64,000 nucleotides of DNA from Ramazzottius varieornatus (Eukaryota > Tardigrada > Eutardigrada > Parachela > Ramazzottiidae). The notes beneath the pieces were generated by a model. That model made no database searches. It was not told the DNA's origin and saw nothing but the letters and a program-made list of their open reading frames with translations. A program made the position numbers and the translations under genes. Location of the stretch: assembly GCA_001949185.1 (NCBI GenBank), contig BDGG01000004.1, positions 2,536,278 to 2,600,277 on the forward strand, written 5' to 3'. Below, piece after piece: positions 34,957 to 44,573 of this stretch. Positions within the stretch are counted from its first letter, which is position 1; the number at the start of each line of letters is the position of its first letter.

Positions 34957-36803
34957 ATGGATAAGAAGGTTGTCTCTTCCCTGTTCTTATTCCTCGTTAT
35001 TGGATTCATCTCCGCCGCTCCATACATGGAAGCGCTGACGGACCCTAATAGTAAGCACTACCACAAGATGAACATATCGGAGATTTACGCATGGTGGACT
35101 TTTCAGGTCGAACTTTTTGCCTTCCGTTCATTCGAATCTTCTGATTTCAAGCTAGTGTAGGATTTAGGTCTGTGTCTATCAACCCTAATTAAAATTAAGG
35201 TTCGGATGAACGGAAGGCAAAAAGTTCGACCTGACAAGTCCACCACGCCTGACAATTCCGCTATGATCTCCTCGTATCTGCAGAACAATGTCTCTTGAAC
35301 AAACTTCTAGTAGTTGTTCAAAAAGTACAATTTTCAAGAAGGTCACCCTATAGAAGGCTCGGCGAAGCTAAAATAAGCCGTTTTAGCCGTTCTTAGCCGT
35401 GGCTAAAAATGTTTTAGCCGCTCAGATACTTTTAGCCACGGCTAAAATGTATTGTGCGTTTGAATGATTTATTGATGTTGAGTCGGCTAAAATAGTTTTG
35501 GCATCGATAAATCAGTCGAACGCACAATACATTCTAGCCGTGGCTAAACGTATTTTAGCTGCTTTAGCCGCGGCTAGAATATTTTTAGCCACGGCTAAGA
35601 ACGGCTTATTTTAGCTTCGCCGAGTCTTCTATAGGTCCCCCTGGTTTGAAATGTATTTTTCCTATTCTGTGCATGCAAGCCATTGCAAGGACCCCCCATT
35701 CAATGACGCAGTGCATGCAGCTGGTCTTTCAACTTAAGAAGGAAGTTATCCGCATCATGGGTCCCTAGGGGCAGCTTCTTGCCGAGAAGAACGAGGTCGT
35801 CCTCCGAGAAAATCTAAATGTCAGGCTCCCTGGGACCATACAGTCACGAAACGTAATGACGTTTGCTGGCGAGTACGGTCTTCGAAAGTCAGTTAACTGA
35901 AATTGCTCAGTCTTGGGAGAAATTTCTCAACAAATGTATTGTTATATATACTGTAAGCGGATCCGGAAGGAAGGTCGGCTGTCACTCGGGCTATGCCAAC
36001 CGTTCACCGAGAGCCATTGTGTTCTTCCGTTTCTGGATATATGACAAGAAAGTCCGGATGCAGACAAAGTGGAGGGTGTGGTCTTTCAGCGCTCGTTGTT
36101 TTTTTTCAGTTTATATAGCTGTTTGGTTTTCCCTAAGAGGAAAAAGAGAACCAGCAGAAAACTGACGTGAACTTTTCCGTCTGGAAACAAACAATTTGTG
36201 TAACTTAGGTCATCGAGCATCTCAACAAGGTTTAATGGAGTTTAAATTTTTCTTTCAGCGGATGTCGATGCCTACATTCCTCAGGTGGAAGTTTACGACG
36301 ATATGGGTGCAGCGGACAGATACATGACATTTCCACAAATAAACAAGTGAGTTACTCACGTCGTCATGTGTAAATTAGTACTTCGTTAATGTTAAGTCTT
36401 TAAATGGTTGACCCCTTCTTCAGACGGAACTGCAAACGAAGGGGAGCCAGATGCCAGTATTACGGAGAGGTGAGTCCAGTCACTGTTTTTTTACGCCATT
36501 CTTGCAGCGTATTTCATCATATCGTTCCCTTTTTTAGAGTGAATGCTGTAATGGGGCTTGCAAATGCAACATCTGGGGACAAAACTGCGTAAGTTTGAAT
36601 TAGATCACAAGCTACTCACCAAACACAGTAGTCGACAATCCCTTGAGGGATCATCTTTTACATGCACCAGGATGGCTTTAAGGTCGATTTTACGGACACA
36701 ACGGATCACACTCGGTTTTTCCGCTGGCATTCCTACGCGTACATCCCTTTCTTGTTCCTTGCAGAAATGCTTGCGGCCTGGGCTATTCGCAACCTGGGGT
36801 TGA
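34957..36803 (+). CDS. Secreted inhibitor-cystine-knot (ICK) peptide precursor, eight-cysteine spider-toxin-like fold
   Basis: Five exons are proposed: 34957-35050, 36259-36346, 36424-36469, 36538-36588 and 36765-36803. They total 318 nt, or 105 residues. Exon 1 encodes a signal peptide (hydrophobic SSLFLFLVIGFISA). Exon 2 is an acidic propeptide. A Lys-Arg site at the exon 2/3 junction lies immediately before the cysteine domain, as in processed peptide precursors. The remaining exons give eight cysteines spaced C-x6-C-x7-CC-x3-C-x-C-x6-C-x-C, the pattern of extended ICK peptides such as spider mu-agatoxins. The fold is also used by non-venom peptides, so toxicity is not implied. The final exon supplies the eighth cysteine. 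Without splicing at 36589, the frame would stop five codons after the seventh. Intron 1 contains the foldback element and an inverted repeat. Confidence 0.75.
35089..35249. repeat. Inverted repeat in intron 1 of the cystine-knot gene
   Basis: The arm at about 35089-35136 (with AGGTCGAACTTTTTGCCTTC) is repeated in reverse complement at about 35199-35249, with an AT-rich spacer of about 65 bp. Homology covers roughly 45 bp with few mismatches. It may be an inverted local duplication or a small foldback element. It lies entirely within the proposed intron. Confidence 0.75.
35351..35632. mobile_element. Foldback MITE-like element, copy 2 (opposite orientation to copy 1)
   Basis: The structure is the same as the element at 14484-14774: TA-bordered ends GAAGGCTCGGCGAAGC and its near complement (one mismatch in the right end), and repeated TTTTAGCCGTGGCTAAA motifs. 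The central segment around TGATTTATTGATG matches the reverse complement of copy 1, so the two copies are inverted relative to each other. It lacks about 9 bp in the right arm relative to copy 1. It sits in intron 1 of the cystine-knot peptide gene. Confidence 0.85.
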
Positions 36804-38590
36804 TTAAAAGTTCCGAACAACGCCCATTGACAAAAGGATCAGGTGACAATACGAGGTAAAGGACATAATTCTGCCGTACCTGTTTTTGGGACGTAATTAT
36901 GACGGATTATATTTCTGAGCTCTCTGCACCACCTCGCTTGGGTTTCCGTTGCGGAGGTAGACAAACTTATCTCTCAAAGATTTGGATATGTTTTAGGGTG
37001 AGATGAAGTTTAGGATCGAAGGAACTGCTTTTGGTAGGAAGAGGGTCTGTCTAATGTTAATAAGCCCAAATTTGTATCAACAGGCATACGATGAAAATCA
37101 ATCAAGCGTTGACGATAATGTACAAACGTCTCACGCCGTCAGAATTATGTCCCAAAATGGGTGCGGCAGAATCATGTTCTATACCTTGTAATACTCGATC
37201 AGAATCGAATGGTCAGATTGGAATCAAGGCGGCAAAGACACAACACAACAAGAAGTACTGCAGGAGTGTTTTTGTAGTTCTATGCAAGATAAAAAGCGTG
37301 AAAAGGTCAAGTACCCGAATAATACTGGTTCGTTCCTGGAGTATCTTAATTACTGAGCCCTGAATTATTTTATGGTGTAGCTTCTGAATTGGAATGACGT
37401 GCCCTTGGCCGTACCAGGCCTTTATGGCCAGCTTGGTAGTATCTCGTGGTTATCCACCCAGTATAATGGTGCACAGCAGACGAGACTCACTTTTCATGTC
37501 ATCTGATGGAGTACTGGTATTCTTACAGACTTCCCCAAGAGGCTCGTGGAATAGCAGCAACAGCAGCAGGATCATGATAGCAGCATTAGCGGGCAGTGTT
37601 TCAAAGGTCACTCATCCATCTGTTCAACCATACTCTTCCAGTCTACGACGGGTTTTGTACGAAAATTGCTTCAGCTTTTTTTCAGTTGTGTACAACAAGA
37701 CAAGAGGTATTTGGAAATATTCCTCGCAAGATGGTTTGTAACTGTAGTTTTCTTTTTCGCCGCCGGCACGTCGAGAGTTACCGTCATCAAGATCCCAGAA
37801 ACGTCACTCGGAAAAGCTCGTAGCGGTTAGATTAAGAACGTGGAATAGTTAGAGCGACTACATGTCAACAGTAGCGCTTGGTTCGCTAGAAACATTGGTC
37901 TGGTGCCACGATTGGCCTACGAAGACTCTTTGGATCCGCCGACCACTTTTGTGCATTGGGACACAAACAGAGTTAACGAGGTAGGCAGCACATGACCCTG
38001 ACGCATTTCGTATTGGATGATAGGGGAGAAACTTCCATGAGGTTATTCCGGGGCAATGGCTCTCCGTTCGATTGAATAGCGGGAAGATCACATGGAAATG
38101 ATGGAAGTGCCACGCCTGTGTCGAGAGGTGTGGCCGACACACACCCTAGTCGTGACAGCGACCGGAGCTGCAGAAACTGAAACAGGAAATTACGTAACTT
38201 TGCTCGGGCAATGGGACTTGCCCTGTTCTGAACACGTTGAGGAAGTCAAGGAACAGGCCCGAGTTAAGCCAAACCGATATGCCGTGCACGGGATCAGGAA
38301 AGCCACCTAGGTTTTTACGCGGGAAAGTGCGAGCTGGTGCGCGAGCTACGGAACATTAATCTTAATTGGCCCGCCAATCCACCATTCTGCGGCGCGACGA
38401 AAGGATAATCCATCATTCAGATGGAAATGCTACGGTACACCGGAGAATAATGGCGTGGCTATCGCCGAAGTGAGTGCTCATGCATTATTGATGCTTACAA
38501 TCCCGCAAATATCAAAACATTGTAAAAGGACGTCTATCTGAAGGATGAAACATTAAGACTACATAAGATACAGACTGGATACTCTGAAGA
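36804..38590. other. Intergenic, one possible signal-peptide exon on the minus strand
   Basis: About 1.8 kb between the cystine-knot gene and the GPCR 3' end. On the minus strand, 37575-37491 encodes a leucine-rich signal-peptide-like start (MILLLLLLFHEPLGEVCK), ends at a GTGAGT donor, and overlaps a CTG-rich stretch. No second exon could be matched with confidence, so it is not called a gene. No other coding or repeat feature is evident. Confidence 0.4.
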
Positions 38591-41500
38591 TTACTTTTGC
38601 ATCGGTATGTCAGTTAGACTACTTCGCGAACCTAGAAACGGGTCTGCTTGAGCAAAAGGAGTCAGCGTAGCCGCCAGCTCTCGATCAAGGCTGACATGGA
38701 CCTCAGTTGCTTCTTCGGGAACGCTGTCTTTGGCCAGATGGAGTTCGATGTGCACCAGGTCGATAATGGGCTGCGGGAAGTGTGACGGACGGCGAGAAGA
38801 TGGCGCTGTGGACTGCCGGCGATAGGCAGGCAGTCCGCCGGTTCGCTGGGTGGAGTACATATGGATGCTGGCGCCATACCCCATCTCCCGCTTCCTCCCA
38901 CAAGTCATAATAGTGTCCATGAATGCTTCGCGGAAGCGCCGGCTCATGACGTTGTAGATAATCACATTAATCACGCTGTTGAAGTAGTAACAACATCCTG
39001 CAATGCAACAAACGCGCACGTCATGGCAAATTAGACCATTGTTATGCAAGAAACTTTACACCGAACATGACCCTACAGAGTAAGGAGAAACCACTGTCGC
39101 GTCATAAGAAACATGGAACCAGTAGCACAAGCGCCGAAAAGAGCAAGTACGAAGTACGGTTGGACCTCTCGAATTCTCGACAGGGTGGACTTACCTGCTA
39201 TTGGATACAGGTAACTGTTCCACAAGAAGAATCCTTGATGGGAGTGGAACCAGTGTGGAGCTTTGGTGAATATCGCCCACAGCGCCCTCTGGAAATGGAA
39301 CGGAGCCCAGCATACGAAGAATGCAATGCATACCCACGCTGCAGACAAACGTAAAACCAATCAGAAAAAAACTGTAGGACTACCTATTCGAACGATAGGA
39401 GATACAAACCTGTTTACCAATTGGGACCCTGGCAAACAACATCGTTTCAGCAAGTGGCGCACGCTTTGGGCAAATAACAGTAAGCTGTGCGCCACTTGGA
39501 AAAAAACTTGTTCGCCAAGTACCAACTGCAGCAGTTCGAAAGAAACGTACAGAGCATCCGAATGATGGAACGTCGGGACTGCATGCCGCCGCGCGAATGT
39601 TCGCTGGTCGAGGAACCCATCCGCATATCTTCTAAACGATAACGTCGCTCTGACTTTTTCAGTGTCCGTCCAATTCGCCAGTAAGCGAAACCCAGCAGGA
39701 ACATGGGGATTACGAAAAAGACGGAGGTGGAAGCAACAATCAGGTTGAACATTCGTTCATCATGCTGCGCCGGCCCACACCACGCAGATTCCATCAGGTC
39801 TTCGCCGGTCACCGGATGTTGCAGATAGTTGATTTGTAGGACAAGGCCGTAGGGCGTGGCTGCCAGAAAAGCTACGGACCAAATCAGGAAGACTACACAG
39901 AAGGCACGGTTCCTGGCTGCAGACCCGCTATGGGAAGGAGCTCGAAAAGGATGACAAACTACCAAGAACCCAATTTTACGAGATGGTCAAGTACTGCAAC
40001 GAAATACGAGGAGTACTTGAGATAATGTACTAACTTACTCGCAAGGTACCGTTCCACAGTAAAGGCACTGATAGTCAAAATGGAGGCGTTGGCTAGAACA
40101 AACGTCCAACCAAATACGTCAATGACAAGCGGAAGCTGACAAGCTTGAGAAGAACCCGGAAATTTGGGAAGACTCACTTGTTGCTTCTGAAATGAGAGCG
40201 CGTCCTCCGCAGACCCAGCGTGGTAGGTTGTACTATGACGCAAAAGAAGAAAATCGCGTTCACATTGCATTCGTAAATGGTGAAGGTTAATTGGATATTG
40301 TTTGAAAACTTTACGAACCGGATATGGTATCCAGAATCCATGAATTTCGAAAGGAAGACCTGAAAAACAAATTCTATACAGCGGTCGGATATTCAGCCAT
40401 GATTCATGAATCACGACTTTGCACATTATCGTGATTTGTGCTGTTGATTAGATTATCCAACAATTTTCCATGTCCCCTCTTAAAATTTCTTCGTGATTGC
40501 AGACCCACAGTCAAAACCTCTCTTTACTCTCTGGAAGCACAGGAACCTCCTGGAGAGTGTAAATTGATTGCCTATGTTCAAAATAGGTCAGCGGTCCAAA
40601 GTGACTTCATACTTCAGAGTTTGTCCCCTAATACATAATAAAGTGCTCTTCTTGGAAGCTGTCATAATGATAGTTTACAGGCGCGTCGTTTGACAGGCCG
40701 GAAACAATTAGCAGTTACGCCATTTGCCTCAATTGATGTGCCGATGGAATTCTCACGCTAATCACTCCAAATTACAGCTTCATCCATATCACACTGGTGA
40801 TCTTTAGCCAAGGAGCCATCACTAGCTTTCCCCAGACTATCAGGATAAAACCTTATATGGTTCATACATCGGAATGCTGGATGTACAGATGTCGCTTATA
40901 TCGTGGTCAATCGGAACATCGATTGACTGTTGACAGAGCAGGGATTTCGTAACCCATGAGGGGTTCTCGACTCGCTCGATTTCTGAGATGCCGACTTATA
41001 CGTCGGAAGAAAGGTTTGAATATATACGGTTAGTGCTTTTGAACATTACGCGCCCAGTCCACGCTATGTCAGCCATATTTGTCCTCAATGCATCTTGTCA
41101 GTTTCCAGCAAAACACTTCAGCAGCTAAATCGATGGAAATTTTTGACTGAATCGCTATAGAGGAAGCAAGTTATCTAAACAAATATCGACTCTTTAGGAC
41201 TACTTAAGCAATCCCGGTATCACAAAAACGTTTTCTTGTCCAGGGTCTCACAGTTCCCAGTGTAGAGCGGATGGCGCACAACAAGGGAAAACACTTCCGG
41301 GTTCCCCGATAACAACCGCTTCCTGCCTTCCTTCGAATACACACAGCACTACTGTCCCCACCGTGAACTTTAGAGCCGTCTGGACCTTAATGATTATTAC
41401 TTCTAGGGAAAGACCTGCGTAGGCTTGGGAAAGGATACCTTGATTCGCTTCAGAAACAGTTACAGTGCTACAGTGAACATCTTTGTTATAAAAGAACACA

Positions 41501-41840
41501 AGGACGACTCTCAACTAAATTAGGTTTTACGTGCTGTGGATGGGCACAACTGCCAGTTTAACTTACCAAGGCAAAGCATGAGAAGATCGGAAACAGCCAA
41601 GGAGAAGAGGTAAAAGTTGGTGGTAGTGTGCATATGCTCGTTCTTCGTTATGACCCAACAGGTCAATATGTTACCGGCTGTACCCAGCAGCAAGATCACC
41701 AGGTAGATTACGGTAGTCCCCACCACCAGTTCCGTCTGGAGTTGCTGGGGACCCAGGTTCTCCCGGATGAAGTCGGTGATGTTGATTACTTCCGCGGCAT
41801 CATGCGAAGTGTTCTCCATCTCTCCCCAGAAAATATCCAT
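38591..41840 (-). CDS. Class A peptide GPCR, pyrokinin/CAPA/neuromedin-U receptor-like
   Basis: Six exons, 41840-41567, 40359-40315, 40143-40039, 39958-39551, 39338-39195 and 38997-38591, give 460 residues. The N-terminus has NITD and NTS glycosylation sites. Also visible are TM1 with GTAGNILTCWV, TM2 with FYLFSLAVSDLLMLCLGLPF, TM3 ending SAFTVERYLAICHPFR, a TM5 region GPAQHDERMFNLIVASTSVF, TM6 AFFVCWAPFHFQR, and TM7 with CCYYFNSVINVIIYNVMSRR. TNFYLFSLAVSD, TISAFTVERY and FVCWAPFH match the neuromedin-U/pyrokinin/CAPA group, which senses amidated -PRX peptides through Gq. The TM7 NPxxY motif is NVxxY, missing the proline. The conserved cysteine before TM3 is present (CQLPLV). Intron 1 is 1.2 kb; intron 4 (39339-39550) contains a short hairpin. 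Confidence 0.9.
39451..39502. repeat. Short inverted repeat in a GPCR intron
   Basis: AAGTGGCGCAC and its exact complement GTGCGCCACTT lie about 20 bp apart on the two sides of a small loop, within the fourth intron of the GPCR gene. It is a simple 11 bp stem; no function is suggested by the sequence. Confidence 0.6.
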
Positions 41841-42690
41841 AGTCTCCCAAAGCTAATCCTGGGAAGTGATTAAAGTCTGACAAGGCGGCTCATTATTCAA
41901 GCGCAAACGGACTAGCCAGTTGATTGTAAAGACCTCATGTGTTTCCCATAGAGAATACCCTCATTGCCAAGATCTGCGTCAACCAACAAATCCCGGCTGG
42001 CTATGGAGAAAGACAGCAAACCGAGGAGAGACAAGCTTTCCAGCGTACAAACATATCCCTTTCTGTAATTGGTGCCGTCAAAGCTGCCATCGACCAGCGG
42101 ACCAACATGACGATTCCTAAGATTCAACCGTCTACACACACAGTAGCACAGTGTGGAGTGTGCCCATGCCAGGCTCAAGTTTACTTTAGGCAAATGTTTA
42201 TAGAGCCCGTGAGATATTCGGCCCAAAATATATCAAGCCCACATGTTCTTTCTCACTTCAAAACTTCTCCTGCTTTCGATGCCATCCAAAATACAGATGC
42301 TTGCCACTTATTTTCCATATTCATACTGTACCACGAAACCCTCACCACGCAATATCAAGCCGGAAATCTATTTCGAAAACCTAAACTGTTTTTTTCATTT
42401 GGTGCTATGCATTTAGCGTAAGCGGTATTAATTGAGAATCGGCGAGAGTGACAAGATGACTTTCGGGTTTAAGCGTTTTGAGCTTTACTTACAGCTTTGG
42501 GAGATCTCTTCCCGTCAAGCTCTCCCTTTTGATAAGACTTTTGACAGAGAGCGATCGTTATTCTTCGTTAAACATGTCTTTGGAGTTAGTAGGTCGGAAC
42601 TAAGTTGATTAGGAATGGCCACCCAACTTCCGTTGAGTACGCGCGAGCATTGCCAAAGTGACTATGAGCGAATCAATCTGACCTGTGCTG
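41841..42690. other. Intergenic between GPCR and HSD17B7-like genes
   Basis: About 850 bp containing the GPCR promoter region and the 3' UTR of the dehydrogenase gene, both transcribed leftwards. The plus frame 41939-42421 (160 codons) is long but resembles nothing and is probably fortuitous. Confidence 0.45.
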
Positions 42691-44573
42691 TCAAACATTC
42701 TTTAGTCTCTGCGTTATCCGACTGCGTAGCTGTGACATTTGCTTCCATATATCGTTCTTCGTTTCTTCTTCCACTTTTATCTGGAGACGAAACAACGAAA
42801 TTAGAACGTCTGGTATGGTGGAAGAGTTTCCTATACCTTGTGAAAATCAAGGTAGCTTCCGAACCAGGAAGCTCGTGTGTAGATTTTCTGATGGTAATCC
42901 AGCGACTCTGGCTGCTGGTGAGTTAGCCAAACCTGAAGGAAACGTTTTCAAAGTATAATCGCGTAGATCCTTATGGGTCTTCAAATGAATAAGTCACCAA
43001 AAGCGGATGACCTTACCAGTCCGGACGTCGCGGCATCCAAAGTTAACGTCAGATTCCGAATAAATACTCTCAGCTTCAAAATACGAGAACGTTGTTATTC
43101 AACGAGCAAACATCCGGTAGATAGTGTCGCACGAATTAAGAGACCTACCAAAAAGAAGAGCGGCATCATCAGATACCACACCCACGCCGGTAGCAAGGCA
43201 CCAGTCATCGAGGACCACACCACTCCGGGACAGACCTTTAAGAAAAACATTATCTTGAAGACGAGTTGCGAGCGACCAACAAGTAAAGCTCAGGAGACCG
43301 TTTTGTTACCACAGAAGAATATATTCCTTTGGAATTCCAGTTTTCGTTGAGGGAAATGCTAAGCGCGTCCATACAGTATTTTGACGAGGCGTATGATTGC
43401 TTTCTGGATCGAAACAACGGTGATAAGTTCGGACAGTTCGAAGTAATCAAACTGACGTGGCGGAAATATCCGTGATACCGTACCCATTGAGACACATCAC
43501 ATCGCTTTTGTCGAAGCAATTCAGAGAATTAGCGGAGCTACTGGATGTCCATATGAGATGGGTATAGTCGCCTGCTGCGGTTCTCCCTAGAATGTCTTGT
43601 AGCTCCGAGACCAGCACGAAGTGCCTGTTAAAATTCAACGGTTTAGTCCGGCCGCATGATTCTCCGTTGGAAGTACATTTTCCATGGAAGAGAATAACAA
43701 TATACCCGAAAACGTTGGTCGCAAATGTGAGGGATAATCCATCGCGAGTCTGTGGAAAGCAAATTGTCAGAATAACGGAGCCATATCTTATTAACAGAAG
43801 GCCGTGTCCATCAGGTAATACATTAGTTTGTGCACGCAGAAATATATACCTTTTTCTCGGGTAGTGCCTCCAACATACCATCCCCCGTCAGGAACATGTG
43901 GATGATCTTCCTGAAAGAAACTGAGATTGACGCAGAACATGGAATCCTACTGGAGAGCCATCTAGCGATCTGACACCCACCCGTTAAAAAGACCCTTTAC
44001 CACGTTCATCCAGTTGATCCGTGTTTCTGGCATCATCCCTGCATTCAGAAAGATGAAGTCCAAACGATTGAATCTGGAAACAGAATGGCTCAAGGTTCAA
44101 GTCATATTCATTACTCGCGAGGACCCGAAATGGAATGAATACACTTTACCAAGTACTGTGGTCATGGGGTTCGATTGAACTTCGTGAAGGACGGTGACTA
44201 TCTTGCCCCAACCCAAACCACGTTCCAATCTTGAAGCCGTGAAGCGTAGAGCTTACCTATTTCTGATTTCCCGAACCGCGTTCAGAACTGATTTTGAGTC
44301 GCTGACATCCAGAACCAGCATAGAGAGATTCGAGTTTGGGTACTTCAGCTTCAGGACCGACAGCACGGATTTCAGCTTTTCTTCGTTGCGTCCGCTCAAA
44401 CAGATATGCAGATGCCGATGCTCCTTTACCAATTTTTCCGCCAGACCTAGACCGATTCCACTAAAAATGATCGCGGTTTTGTTATCATCACTGGCGTACT
44501 CCATAAATTTGCAACACGTATTATGGTACCTGGTACATCCGGTGATCAGTGCAACTTTACCAGCGGAGTCCAT
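42691..44573 (-). CDS. HSD17B7: HSD17B7-like 3-keto-steroid reductase (short-chain dehydrogenase)
   Basis: Eleven exons: 44573-44530, 44460-44257, 44073-43981, 43910-43850, 43749-43706, 43624-43484, 43403-43310, 43235-43149, 43073-43017, 42932-42837 and 42780-42691. They total 1011 nt, or 336 residues (human HSD17B7 is 341). The cofactor motif TGCTSGIGLG spans the first splice, LNAGMMP gives the NAG motif, IWTSSSSA the catalytic Ser, and YASSK (Tyr200, Lys204) the active-site pair. GIYSSVVCPG, GLLPAW-like membrane segments and WLTHQQPESL match this family specifically. Vertebrate HSD17B7 reduces 3-keto sterols in cholesterol synthesis and oestrone to oestradiol, at the ER membrane. Many ecdysozoans lack sterol synthesis, so the substrate here may be a dietary or signalling sterol. 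Confidence 0.93.

Noticed and set aside
37394-37741. 115-codon plus-strand frame
   Set aside because: Low-complexity Ser/Asn stretch antisense to a CTG-rich segment; no similarity.
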